From JABDBE01 sp049585795 (GTDB taxonomy: Bacteria > Acidobacteriota > Terriglobia > Terriglobales > Acidobacteriaceae), in contig JBAVAQ010000021.1 of NCBI GenBank assembly GCA_049585795.1, forward strand, positions 160,812 to 224,811: 64,000 bases of DNA, in the 5' to 3' direction. Shown one piece after another: positions 17,944 through 26,496 of the stretch (the stretch's first letter is position 1; the number at the start of each line of letters is the position of its first letter). The notes beneath the pieces are model-generated. The model had not been told where the DNA came from. It ran no database searches and saw nothing but the letters and a program-made list of their open reading frames with translations. Position numbers and translations under genes: made by a program.

Positions 17944-18141
17944 GGATTTCCCTCACCGGCTTTCGCTTCATGCGTGTCGCAGGGGAGCAACCGACTTTTT
18001 TCTCGACTGCGTTTCATTGAATCACCCCTTCTCTGGCACGTTCTTTCCAAGAGTATAGACCTGGCAAAAGCGATCATCGTGGCAATTGACGAGGATGCGA
18101 AGAGCCACGTGCCACTCATCCCAGGTCATTTTTGGTTTTGT

Positions 18142-18342
18142 AAGATGCTGTCTTTGTTCGAAGAAGGGACATTCGTGAAGCGAGGGACGAACACGATCAA
18201 GGTGAATATCCGGTTGATCGCGGCTGCGATTGAACAGACTGAGAAACGTCCGTCAGCCAAGGTTCGATTCGGCGAAGACCTTCACTGCTGCCTGAACTCG
18301 GTGCGGGTCTAGATTCCTCCCTCCGCGCGAGCGCGGCATTGT
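18142..18342 (+). pseudogene. Decayed fragment of a sigma-54-dependent activator AAA+ domain
   Basis: The frame reading KMLSLFEEGTFVKRGTNTIK then VNIRLIAAAIEQTEKRP and RFGEDLHCCLNSVRV lines up closely with the sigma-54 activator stretch of the form 'kLLRvLQE.eFeRvGgtrTIkVdvRlIAATNrdLe...FReDLyyRLNvfPI.lPPLRER'. A TAG stop at about 18310 interrupts it, after which the frame continues with IPPSARA. The catalytic AATN is changed to AAAI. Nothing upstream matches the Walker A or GAFTGA parts. It is a short relic, probably of a lost or moved NtrC/FhlA-type regulator. Confidence 0.5.
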
Positions 18343-18427
18343 GCTTTAGGTAAATTATAGAAAAAAAGATCGAAAGACTGAAAGACACCCGCGCGACTGG
18401 ATAACCAGCCCACTTGCGGGCACGAAG

Positions 18428-19237
18428 TCATCGAGGCGTCCATTGCGGATGACCGGTAAAAAGGCCATTGGCCACTCCGATCTGATAGGCGAGCACCACT
18501 CCAAAGGCCAAGCTGACCAGGCCTGAAGCCAGCCCTAGGCGCTGCGAAAACTTCTCGTGCTTTTTGCCAAAGAAGTTGAAGGCGGAAGCGATGCTCAGCG
18601 TAATCAGCATCATCCCGCCAACCGTGCCGGCTCCGAAGACGAGCAAGTAAGCGATCGCCCAGTGGGGATTCCGGATGGTCGTGAGGATCAGCAAAGCCAC
18701 TGCGGCGGATCCGGCGAGTCCATGAACAATACCCACGACCAACGGACGAAGCTGTTGATAGAGACCGATCCTGCCGAACAAGCGATCGAGCCAGGTCAGC
18801 GGGGTTTGCTCGTGGCTGTGAACATGTGTCTCCGATGAGTGTCCATGCAGGTGGCTGTGGACGTAGTCACCGTGGCTGTGGGGATGCTGGTGAATGAGAT
18901 CCGTGTTTTCCTGATAAGAGTCAGAGATCGAACGCGTGGAGCGCAGAAAGCTGGCAATATTCATTACCCCAAGGACAATCAGCATCAGTCCCACGGAGAG
19001 CTCCATCGAGAGGCCGATCCGTGTGGGAATCACCACGTCAAAGAGAATGATGAGGGTGCCCACGGCAAAAATAGTCAGCGTATGCCCGATGCCCCAGAAG
19101 ATGCCGGTCATCGCGGCTTTCAGAAGGTTGCGTTGGTGGCTGACGATCGTGGTGACCGCAATTACGTGGTCGGGATCGGTAGCGTGGCGCATCCCGAGGA
19201 AAAATCCTACCGCGATAATGGAAAGAAAGCTGATCAT
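18428..19237 (-). CDS. Nickel/cobalt transporter (NiCoT/UreH type)
   Basis: A 269-residue membrane protein with six to eight helices. The diagnostic metal-binding signature H-x4-D-H is present as RHATDPDHV at about residues 17-25. A His-rich loop (HQHPHSHGDYVHSHLHGHSS, about residues 114-133) lies between the third and fourth helices, as in metal transporters of the NiCoT/UreH group. GIVHGLAGSAAVALLIL near 170 is another conserved family segment. It most likely imports Ni2+ or Co2+; no hydrogenase or urease genes are in the window. Confidence 0.83.
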   Translation of the reverse strand: MISFLSIIAVGFFLGMRHATDPDHVIAVTTIVSHQRNLLKAAMTGIFWGIGHTLTIFAVGTLIILFDVVIPTRIGLSMELSVGLMLIVLGVMNIASFLRSTRSISDSYQENTDLIHQHPHSHGDYVHSHLHGHSSETHVHSHEQTPLTWLDRLFGRIGLYQQLRPLVVGIVHGLAGSAAVALLILTTIRNPHWAIAYLLVFGAGTVGGMMLITLSIASAFNFFGKKHEKFSQRLGLASGLVSLAFGVVLAYQIGVANGLFTGHPQWTPR

Positions 19238-19595
19238 CGAGTGCGTTTTCCTGGCTTAGATTGCGGTCGCCGATCGCAACTCGTCAAGGTGCGCCGGTCA
19301 AGAAACCAGGTAGTATTCTATGTTCTCATCGGCCTTTGCGGAAAGCCTCAGAACCCGCACCCCCGGGCGAACAACCTGGATGTTACCGTACGCGGAATCC
19401 CAGTCGAATTCAACTGCCGGGGCCGCGTCCATTTTCGTGAACACTGACGCGTCGACGCAGCAAGACTCTCTGACGATCTTTCAATGCAGCGAACAGTTTG
19501 ATACAGCCAATGCAAATTATGCGTTGGACCCTCCTCCGGGAAGACGCTATGTTGAAATCATCCGAAACTTCCTGGAGCTCACGAGAGGAGCCATG
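19238..19595. other. Intergenic region without a recognised gene
   Basis: Upstream of the nickel/cobalt transporter start and of the small + gene at 19596. A frame open from 19320 runs into that gene, but its translation has no signal peptide or family pattern. Promoters for both divergent genes are expected here. Confidence 0.35.
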
Positions 19596-19907
19596 ATGAG
19601 ATCCCAACGACGTTCCTTCCCCCGCCTGGCACAGGCCTGCCCTCGCCGTTTGCGAAGCGAAACCATAGTTGATTCCCCACATCCACTAAAGGCCACCCGT
19701 GGGGAGGTTGCCAAAAAACAACTCTCCAACGAAATAGATGTGGACCTGCTGCTGCACTTTTCCCAACGGTTATATGCCCATGCTCTCACCTTGCAAGAAG
19801 TGATCAGGAACCAAGGAGAAGCAACTTACGAGGCTTTGAGACCCAGATACGACCGCCAGGCTGCACAGCAGTTTGAAGTTTTCTATCAGACTTTTAAACG
19901 GTCCTGA
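19596..19907 (+). CDS. Small protein of unknown function
   Basis: About 103 residues. The C-terminal half (EIDVDLLLHFSQRLYAHALTLQEVI and RYDRQAAQQFEVFYQTFKRS) looks helical and soluble; the N-terminus is Arg-rich. ATG 19596 has GAGAGGAG 5 nt upstream, which supports real translation; ATG 19593 is the alternative. No family recognised. Confidence 0.45.
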   Translation: MRSQRRSFPRLAQACPRRLRSETIVDSPHPLKATRGEVAKKQLSNEIDVDLLLHFSQRLYAHALTLQEVIRNQGEATYEALRPRYDRQAAQQFEVFYQTFKRS

Positions 19908-20025
19908 GGATTCCGCAAGTGTTTTTCGGGCGCGTCTTGTGAACATATTGCATCGTGAATAATCGTCTGCCCCGGGGCCCTAGACAAGCCGGATGGACAA
20001 GATGCGGTCGAAACTCGTTAACCGA

Positions 20026-20196
20026 TTACATGACGCCGATCCTGATGTGCCGTCCGGCATCCTTGGGAGAGACGAGAACAACGTATCCTGCGAAAAGTAG
20101 GCCCGCGGTTCCCACCAAATCTCGAAACACCCTATTGTGGCTCGCGAACGTTTTCACCTCTCTGCTCGCCATCGAATACAGTTTTCCAAGAGCCAT
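20026..20196 (-). CDS. Small single-span membrane protein
   Basis: A 56-residue protein (or 48 from the inner ATG at 20172). One membrane segment, LVGTAGLLFAGYVVLVS, is followed by a short basic tail ending RHIRIGVM. The layout (basic N-terminus, one helix, 'KDAGRHIRI' tail) resembles tiny DUF6893-like proteins found in soil bacteria. No obvious ribosome site. Homologue conservation would decide. Confidence 0.4.
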   Translation of the reverse strand: MALGKLYSMASREVKTFASHNRVFRDLVGTAGLLFAGYVVLVSPKDAGRHIRIGVM

Positions 20197-20298
20197 CGAG
20201 TGAATCGCTTGAAGAAGGGGATGCTCCCGCAAAATAAGTTTCGGTGGTAGGCTGTTAGGGTTTTTCGGCCAAAACTGGATGTCTGGGGAGCTTCTCAT

Positions 20299-21780
20299 AT
20301 GAACCAATTCGCAAAGCTGAACCAGCAGTACATCGGTGGAGTATGGCGAGACGGGTCGAGCAAGAAAACACTCACAGACAGCAACCCTTACAACGGAAAG
20401 CCCATTGCCGAGTTCAAGCTGGCAAGCTTGTCGGATTTGGATGAGGCTTATCGCTCGGCGTCCGCCGCCCAAAAGATATGGGCTGAGGTGAATCCGTTCG
20501 AGAAGCGCGCGATTCTCGAAAAGGCAATCACCTGGATCGAACAGAACGAGCCTGACATCACCGACATCATCATCGACGAACTGGGCGGTACCCATCTCAA
20601 AGCTTTCATCGAGATCATGCTGGTGAAGAGCTTTATCAAGGAAGCGTCCACCTATCCGCTGCGCATGACCGGCGAAATCCTGCCCTCAACAATCGATGGT
20701 AAGGAAAATCGGCTCTACCGTATTCCGGCCGGCGTGGTGGGGGTGATCAGCCCGTTTAATTTTCCGTTCAATCTGAGCATGCGGTCAGTTGCGCCGGCTC
20801 TGGCTTGTGGCAACGGCGTAGTACTGAAACCACATGACGATACTCCGATTATGGGGGGAACGCTGATCGCCAAAATCTTTGAAGAAGCGGGAATTCCCAA
20901 GGGACTGTTGAACGTGATCGTGGCTGACATTGGCGAGATCGGCGACGCGTTTGTGGAACATCCGATTCCGCGCATCATTTCCTTCACCGGCTCCGAGGCC
21001 GTGGGCCGGCATATCGGGAGAGTTGCGGGCGGAGCCTTGAAAAAAGCTATCCTCGAACTGGGTGGAAACAGCGCGCTCATCGTATTGGAAGACGCCGATC
21101 TGCAAACCGCGATTAACGCCGCCGTGTTCAGCCGCTTTGCTCATCAGGGACAGGTTTGCATGTGCGCCAACCGGATTCTCGTGCAGCACAGTGTCTATGA
21201 CAAATTTCTGGACAAATTCGTAAACCAGGTTTCCAGGCTGAAAGCGGGCGATCCGCGGGATCCCCAAACCGATCTCGGTCCGCTGATCAACCAGCGGCAG
21301 ACCGAATCGTTTTCCAAGCAGGTGCAGAAGGGAATTGACGAAGGCGTCCGAACTGTTCTGCGGGGGAAGATCGAGGGCAACGTCGCCTGGCCGACGATCT
21401 TTGCCCATGTGAAGCCCGATATGTGGGTCGCGCAAAACGAAATGTTTGGTCCGGCCGTTTGTGTAATGCCATTCGACACGCCCGAGGATGCGATCCGAAT
21501 CGCCAATGACAGCCGCTACGGACTAAGCGGCGCGATTCATACGCAAGACGTCGAATATGGAGCCGAGTTGGCCAAACAAATCGAGTCGGGCATGGTCCAC
21601 GTCAACGATGGCACGATCAATGACGATCCCCTGATTGCATTCGGCGGAGAAAAAGCGTCTGGCGTTGGCCGTCTCAACGGGAAATGGGCGCTGGAGGAAT
21701 TCACCACGTTGAAGTGGGTCTCGGTACAACATAAGGCGCGGCACTATCCGTTTGAAATTGCGGTTCCGAAGGCGTCTTAG
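20299..21780 (+). CDS. Aldehyde dehydrogenase (benzaldehyde/vanillin type)
   Basis: A 493-residue NAD(P)+-dependent aldehyde dehydrogenase. The Rossmann glycine motif is FTGSEAVGRHIG (about residues 229-240). The general-base glutamate is in LELGGN (Glu253) and the catalytic cysteine in GQVCMC (Cys287). The overall pattern fits the aromatic-aldehyde group (benzaldehyde/vanillin dehydrogenases). It is convergent with pcaG; vanillin- or hydroxybenzaldehyde-derived acids feed protocatechuate, so a shared aromatic pathway is plausible but inferred. The gene may have its promoter in 20197-20298. Confidence 0.87.
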   Translation: MNQFAKLNQQYIGGVWRDGSSKKTLTDSNPYNGKPIAEFKLASLSDLDEAYRSASAAQKIWAEVNPFEKRAILEKAITWIEQNEPDITDIIIDELGGTHLKAFIEIMLVKSFIKEASTYPLRMTGEILPSTIDGKENRLYRIPAGVVGVISPFNFPFNLSMRSVAPALACGNGVVLKPHDDTPIMGGTLIAKIFEEAGIPKGLLNVIVADIGEIGDAFVEHPIPRIISFTGSEAVGRHIGRVAGGALKKAILELGGNSALIVLEDADLQTAINAAVFSRFAHQGQVCMCANRILVQHSVYDKFLDKFVNQVSRLKAGDPRDPQTDLGPLINQRQTESFSKQVQKGIDEGVRTVLRGKIEGNVAWPTIFAHVKPDMWVAQNEMFGPAVCVMPFDTPEDAIRIANDSRYGLSGAIHTQDVEYGAELAKQIESGMVHVNDGTINDDPLIAFGGEKASGVGRLNGKWALEEFTTLKWVSVQHKARHYPFEIAVPKAS

Positions 21781-21801
21781 CGCCATTTTTTACGTATCGC
21801 G

Positions 21802-22377
21802 TCAAACGTCGAAGAACACGGTTTCGTGTTCACCTTGAAGGTGCACATCAAGACGCCACACGCCGGGACGTTCAGGATCGAGGCGGGCCATGAGAGTCGC
21901 ACGACGATCCGCGGGAACGATCGAAAGAACAGGATCCTCCTGGTTGGCAGGATCGCCGGAAAAATATACCCGTGTGTGAAGCTGCTTGAGCATACCGCGA
22001 GCGAATACCGCGAGGCTCAAGTGGGGAGCCTGGAGAACGTCGCCCGGTCCGGGCACGCGCCCGGGTTTGATGGTCTCAAATTCACAACTACCGTCGTCCG
22101 CTGTGCCCATGCGCCCGAAACCCGTACATGCAGGATCGACCGCTTTATCTTGCCGATCGTCGGGATGATTGTATTTTCCGTTAGCGTCGGCTTGCCATAT
22201 CTCAATCATCGCATCGGGAACGGGCGCGCCATCGCCGTCCAGCACGCGACATAACAGCAGAACCCGTTCACCTTTGGCCAGTGAACCCGCGACGCAACGG
22301 ACCGAACACTTTTCGGTGGTCAAGCCGAGAGAGAAAAAAGGGCCAACGGTTTGCGATGGAGTCGGACCCAAGCTCAT
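21802..22377 (-). CDS. pcaG: Protocatechuate 3,4-dioxygenase alpha subunit
   Basis: A 191-residue intradiol dioxygenase subunit. It carries the family core PSQTVGPFFSLGL at the N-terminus, APVPDAMIEIWQADANGKY, then FGRMGTADDGSCEFETIKPG. As in other alpha subunits, the iron-ligand tyrosine/histidine set of the beta subunit is not conserved (for example APHLSLAVFARG where beta has HIH). PcaG pairs with PcaH to cleave protocatechuate to 3-carboxy-cis,cis-muconate. It begins 1 nt after the pcaH stop, so the two form an operon with likely translational coupling. Confidence 0.93.
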   Translation of the reverse strand: MSLGPTPSQTVGPFFSLGLTTEKCSVRCVAGSLAKGERVLLLCRVLDGDGAPVPDAMIEIWQADANGKYNHPDDRQDKAVDPACTGFGRMGTADDGSCEFETIKPGRVPGPGDVLQAPHLSLAVFARGMLKQLHTRVYFSGDPANQEDPVLSIVPADRRATLMARLDPERPGVWRLDVHLQGEHETVFFDV

Positions 22378-22378
22378 G

Positions 22379-23104
22379 CTATGCCTCGAACGGAGTCGCC
22401 TCAGGGCCGCGCAGAATAATGTCGAACTTGTAGCCCAGCGCCCACTGCGGCTGCGTAGTTTCTAAATCGAATTTGCTGACCATCCGCTGCCTCGCCTTTT
22501 CATCCGGGATGGACTGATAAATCGGATCGAACGCGAACAGCGGATCGCCAGGAAAATACATCTGCGTGACCAAACGCGTGATAAACGCCCTGCCAAAAAT
22601 CGAAAAGTGGATGTGTGCCGGGCGCCATGCATTGTAGTGATTGAACCAGGGGTAAGCCCCCGGCTTAATAGTCACAAAACGATAAGCGCCATTCTCGTCG
22701 GTGAGTGTGCGGCCAGCGCCGGTAAAATTAGGATCAAGGGGCGCGGGGTGTTGGTCCTTCGAATGAACATACCGTCCCGCAGAATTCGCCTGCCAAATCT
22801 CAACCAAGGTGCGCGGAATGGGGCGCCCGTTGCTGTCCAGCACCCGCCCGGTCACGATAATTCGCTCGCCGCGGGGCTCATCGCTATGCTGGCGCGTAAG
22901 GTCGTTATCGGTTTCCGCGATTTCGCCGTGTCCGTACACGGGGCCCGTGACCTCCGACAAAGTATGCGGGAGGAAGATCAGCGGCTTCGTCGGGGCGCGC
23001 CGCATGGTAGAGCGATAAGGCTCATAGAGCGAAGGAGGCTGGCCGTCTGGCTCGTGCCGCCGGTACGGCGTGATGACCGAACGCTGGTCAGTCAACTTGG
23101 ACAT
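22379..23104 (-). CDS. pcaH: Protocatechuate 3,4-dioxygenase beta subunit
   Basis: A 241-residue catalytic subunit. The four non-haem Fe(III) ligands are all visible by alignment with the Pseudomonas enzyme: Tyr112 in AGRYVH, Tyr151 in PGAYPW, and His164 and His166 in RPAHIHF. The C-terminal motif YKFDIILRGPEATPFE also matches PcaH. With PcaG it opens the protocatechuate ring (intradiol), the entry into the beta-ketoadipate pathway. The later pca genes are not in this window. Confidence 0.95.
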   Translation of the reverse strand: MSKLTDQRSVITPYRRHEPDGQPPSLYEPYRSTMRRAPTKPLIFLPHTLSEVTGPVYGHGEIAETDNDLTRQHSDEPRGERIIVTGRVLDSNGRPIPRTLVEIWQANSAGRYVHSKDQHPAPLDPNFTGAGRTLTDENGAYRFVTIKPGAYPWFNHYNAWRPAHIHFSIFGRAFITRLVTQMYFPGDPLFAFDPIYQSIPDEKARQRMVSKFDLETTQPQWALGYKFDIILRGPEATPFEA

Positions 23105-23369
23105 AAAACCCTCTCAGGTTCACGGTGAACAAATGCGTCACCGAGGCGAATGGTAGCGCAGCCCCTGCCGTTTGTCATCAAAGGTTCTCGACGCATACCA
23201 GGTTACCGCCAAGTGGCCGTAGGCCGGTACAGTTGTAGCGCTCTTTACCAACCTTTACTCCAGATTGACAGACTCTTTACAACACCTCGCGCAAGTTCAG
23301 CTGAAATTTCGTTCCTCCTTATGTGCGCAGCAATGAAGCTCGCGAACCAGAAGGGGGAGTCTCACGGTC

Positions 23370-23801
23370 ATGATAAATCTCGGAAGAATATTCTATGTTG
23401 ACGACAGTCCTAAGTCGCGGCGACTCTTGACCAGCGTGATTCGGAGTTGTGGATTCGAAGTGATTAGTGCGGGAGATCCGCTGGAAGCGCTGTCACGAAT
23501 CAGGAAAACTTCTTTCGATCTCGCATTGCTTGATTATCAAATGCCGCATTTAAATGGCTCGCAGCTCGCGGAAAGAATTAAGCGTACAAAACCCGACGTT
23601 CCCGTGGTACTGATCTCTGGTTTTTCGGCCCTACCGCCCTTCGAACTGATCTTCGTGGACGCTCACGTAGGCCGCGGAGCAACTTTGGATGAACTCCTCG
23701 ACACCATGCGCAGCTTGATTCATGCGCGGTGCGCCGCTCTTGAACGAGACCTAATCCCACGGCCGAACGCAGGTTCAGCCGCCGTCGCACGATTTATTTG
23801 A
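23370..23801 (+). CDS. Stand-alone response-regulator receiver protein
   Basis: A 143-residue CheY-like receiver. The acidic pair is in FYVDDSPKSRR (Asp11, Asp12) and the phospho-acceptor is Asp55 in LLDYQMPHLNG. The switch Ser/Thr is at LISG. The conserved lysine near the end of beta-5 appears replaced by arginine or glycine (AHVGRGATLDELL), which is unusual. There is no DNA-binding domain. No kinase is adjacent, so it may relay for a distant kinase. Confidence 0.85.
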   Translation: MINLGRIFYVDDSPKSRRLLTSVIRSCGFEVISAGDPLEALSRIRKTSFDLALLDYQMPHLNGSQLAERIKRTKPDVPVVLISGFSALPPFELIFVDAHVGRGATLDELLDTMRSLIHARCAALERDLIPRPNAGSAAVARFI

Positions 23802-23896
23802 TAAATCGACATATCACAAATCTCATTGATGCTCCCACAACCGCATTGCTTGTCGCTGCCGTAGCCCGCGAATTGGTATAGTCACGACCGAGAGCA

Positions 23897-25253
23897 ATGT
23901 CCGTAAAACTCAACCGAACCTCTCTGCCGTTGTGGCGCCAGGACTTTCGCCAGACCCTCCGCCTGGCTTTGCCCCTCATTTTTGCCGAGGTTGGCTGGAT
24001 GAGCATGGGCATCGTGGACACTGTCATGGTCGGACGTTTGCCCAATAGCGCCGTGGCGATTGGCGCCACAGGTCTGGGCCAGAGTCTCTACAACAGCGTG
24101 GCCATTTTCGGCGGCGGCCTATTGCTTGGGATGGACACCTTTGTCGCCCATGCGTTCGGACGCGAAGATTTAGACGATGCCAGACACTCCTTGTTAAATG
24201 GATTATTCCTCGCTGTTGCCCTGACCCCAATCTTAATGTTAGCGATTTCATTCTGGCCGGAGCTGATGCAGCGCTTCGGTGTCAGCCCGGAACTGGTGGG
24301 GCCGATGCGGCCGTACCTGCGGGCACTCAATTGGGGTACGTTGCCGCTGCTCGGCTACTTCGCGCTCAGGCGGTATCTTCAGGCAGTAAACGTGGCCCAC
24401 CCTATCATGTTTGCCTTGATCTCTGCGAACGTCGTCAATGCTTTCGGAAATTGGGTCCTCATCTACGGGCATCTCGGCTTTCGCGCCATGGGCATCACCG
24501 GCTCAGGTTGGTCAACTTGCTGGGCTCGCATTTATATGGCGCTCTGCCTTGCCACGACACTTTTGTTGGTGGAATCGAAACGTCTGCAACCGGGTTGGAT
24601 GGCCACGCTTAGAATCGATTTCCGGAGAATGTCGGCGTTGCTAAAACTGGGAGCGCCTGCGGCCACGCAAATCCTTTGCGAAATCGGAGCTTTCTCTGCC
24701 GCAACCGCATTGTGCGCCAGGCTCGGCCCGGTTCCTTTGGCTGGTCATGAGATTGCCTTGAACTGTGCCGCACTGACATTCATGGTGCCTTTGGGAATCA
24801 GTTCCGCCGCCGCCGTGCGCGTCGGTCAACAGTTGGGACGACGTGATCCTGAAGGCGCGCCGCGCAGGATGGTCGGCAATTCTCATCGGCGTTGGCTTCA
24901 TGGCCTGTTCTGGAACTGTGTTCGTCTCTCTACCAAAACTGATCGCGCGTCTGTTCACGCCGAACCCCGCCGTCATTCGAGTGGGTGCACAACTACTGTT
25001 AGTGGCTGCAGCGTTTCAGTTATTCGATGGTGTGCAAACCGTCGCTACTGGAGCATTGCGAGGGGCGGGCGACACCCGAACGCCTATGCTCGCAAACTTT
25101 TTCGCTTATTGGCTGGTGGGGCTTCCCGTAGGGTACGTGCTATGTTTCCGGCTGGGATGGGGCGCGCTCGGAATCTGGATCGGCCTGTGCGGCGGCTTGA
25201 TGATCATCGGATCCGCACTGGTGATTACGTGGCACAAGAGAAAGCTTCGTTAA
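23897..25253 (+). CDS. MATE-family multidrug exporter, frameshifted
   Basis: A MATE/NorM-type multidrug or metabolite antiporter of about 451 residues once repaired. N-terminal family pattern: ALPLIFAEVGWMSMGIVDTVMVG. The first ten membrane segments read cleanly up to AAVRVGQQLGRRDPEGA. At about 24857-24861, in the run ggcgcgccgcgc, the frame must shift by one base to continue as RRAGWSAILIGVGFMACSG and on through ALRGAGDTRTPML to a stop at 25253. The unshifted frame ends at 25258 with nonsense. ATG 23897 follows GAGAGCA weakly. Cause (mutation or sequencing error) unresolved. Confidence 0.86.
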
Positions 25254-25378
25254 CCTAAATTCGTGATACGTCATCCCGAAGGCCCAACGGGCAAAGGGAT
25301 CTCGCGCGGAGTGTTTCCTGGTCCGCAGGTGCTGAACTGCTTGCCAGGGGATCACCGCCTGCGTATCATGCAACCGTT

Positions 25379-25945
25379 ATGACAACTGAAAATGTTGTGT
25401 TACAAACCAGCCTCCACCAAAAGGCGCAACTGATGTCCGCGGCTGAAATGGACCGCATCCTGGTTCGGCTCGCCTACCAGATCGTGGAAGAGAACGGCAC
25501 GAATGATTTGGGACTGATCGGCGTTCGCCGTCGCGGCGTCCCGCTGGCAGAACGGCTGAGTAAGTCGATTGGGCATATCGAAGATGTCCGTGTTCCCATC
25601 GGCACATTGGATATTACTTTTTATCGCGACGACCTTTCCACGGTTGGGCCCAAGCCGGTGGTGCACGAATCGGAGATCGGCTTCTCCATTCAAGACAAGA
25701 ATATCGTCCTTGTTGACGACGTGCTCTTCACTGGCCGCACCATTCGTGCTGCTATGGACGCTCTTTTTTCGCAAGGTCGTCCGCGCCGGGTGCAATTGTG
25801 CGTGCTGATTGACCGCGGCCATCGTGAGTTACCCATCGAAGCTGCCTTCGTAGGCCGTACCGTCCAAACCACGATGAACGAAGTGATCGAAGTGAAGTTG
25901 AAAGAGATCGACGGCACAGAAAAAGTTCTTCTCATGGAGAAATAG
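25379..25945 (+). CDS. pyrR: PyrR bifunctional regulator / uracil phosphoribosyltransferase
   Basis: A 188-residue PyrR. The PRPP-binding loop is VLVDDVLFTGRTIRAAMDAL (about residues 110-129). LIGVRRRGVPLAERL and GTLDITFYRDDLS are typical. PyrR binds pyr mRNA leaders as an attenuation protein when UMP is high and has uracil phosphoribosyltransferase activity. Here it heads a salvage set (cdd, nucleoside phosphorylase, nupC) rather than the biosynthetic pyr operon. Two tandem hairpins lie between pyrR and cdd (25954-25993). Upstream, 25259-25378 shows a gtcatcccgaagg...aagggatct element, not a recognised PyrR anti-terminator. Confidence 0.92.
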   Translation: MTTENVVLQTSLHQKAQLMSAAEMDRILVRLAYQIVEENGTNDLGLIGVRRRGVPLAERLSKSIGHIEDVRVPIGTLDITFYRDDLSTVGPKPVVHESEIGFSIQDKNIVLVDDVLFTGRTIRAAMDALFSQGRPRRVQLCVLIDRGHRELPIEAAFVGRTVQTTMNEVIEVKLKEIDGTEKVLLMEK

Positions 25946-25953
25946 GCACGTGG

Positions 25954-25993
25954 GGACAGCCGCCCCGGCTGTCCAGCCGAGCAAAACTCGGCT
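25954..25993. repeat. Two tandem perfect hairpins after pyrR
   Basis: The first stem is ggacagccg / cggctgtcc around ccc (25954-25974). The second is agccgag / ctcggct around caaaa (25975-25993). They follow the pyrR stop by 8 nt and precede cdd by 86 nt. They could attenuate or stabilise the transcript; the first resembles a dispersed repeat common in such genomes. Confidence 0.6.
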
Positions 25994-26079
25994 AATCCGC
26001 TGTCAACGAAAACCATAGCGCAAAGCCAAAACCAGGTTTAGAATCAGGCGCGATTCTTTATGCCTACGCGGAATCCGTG

Positions 26080-26496
26080 ATGAAGTCGGCCAGAAGGGAT
26101 GTTTCCGGCAAACAGAACCAGCGCCTGCTTCAAGCGGCGCGGAAAGCGATGAAGCACGCCTACGCTCCCTATTCTCAATTCAAAGTCGGCGCGGCCATGC
26201 TGACGTCGAAGGGCGAAGTCTTCTCCGGATGCAACGTCGAGAACGCATCCTACGGCTTGGCCAACTGCGCCGAACGCACAGCAATCTTTGCGGCGATAGC
26301 TCAGTCAGGCCCGGGACTGGACATTCGCGCCATCGCAGTTGTGAATGATCAGGGAGTGCCGTGCTCCCCATGCGGCGCCTGCCGCCAGGTGATTTACGAG
26401 TTTGGACCCGACGCGACGGTCTATTTCCAAAGCTCGAACGGTTGGAAGGAAAGCCACATCACACAATTGCTGCCGGAAGGATTCCGCCTCAAGTGA
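26080..26496 (+). CDS. cdd: Cytidine deaminase
   Basis: A 138-residue homotetramer-type cytidine deaminase. Zinc and catalytic residues: Cys63 and Glu65 in NCAERTA, and Cys98 and Cys101 in PCGACRQ. YSQFKVGAA at the N-terminus is typical. It converts (deoxy)cytidine to (deoxy)uridine for salvage. ATG 26080 chosen; a GTG one codon earlier (26077) is possible. Its stop overlaps the start of the next gene (GTGA, 26493-26496). Confidence 0.94.
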   Translation: MKSARRDVSGKQNQRLLQAARKAMKHAYAPYSQFKVGAAMLTSKGEVFSGCNVENASYGLANCAERTAIFAAIAQSGPGLDIRAIAVVNDQGVPCSPCGACRQVIYEFGPDATVYFQSSNGWKESHITQLLPEGFRLK

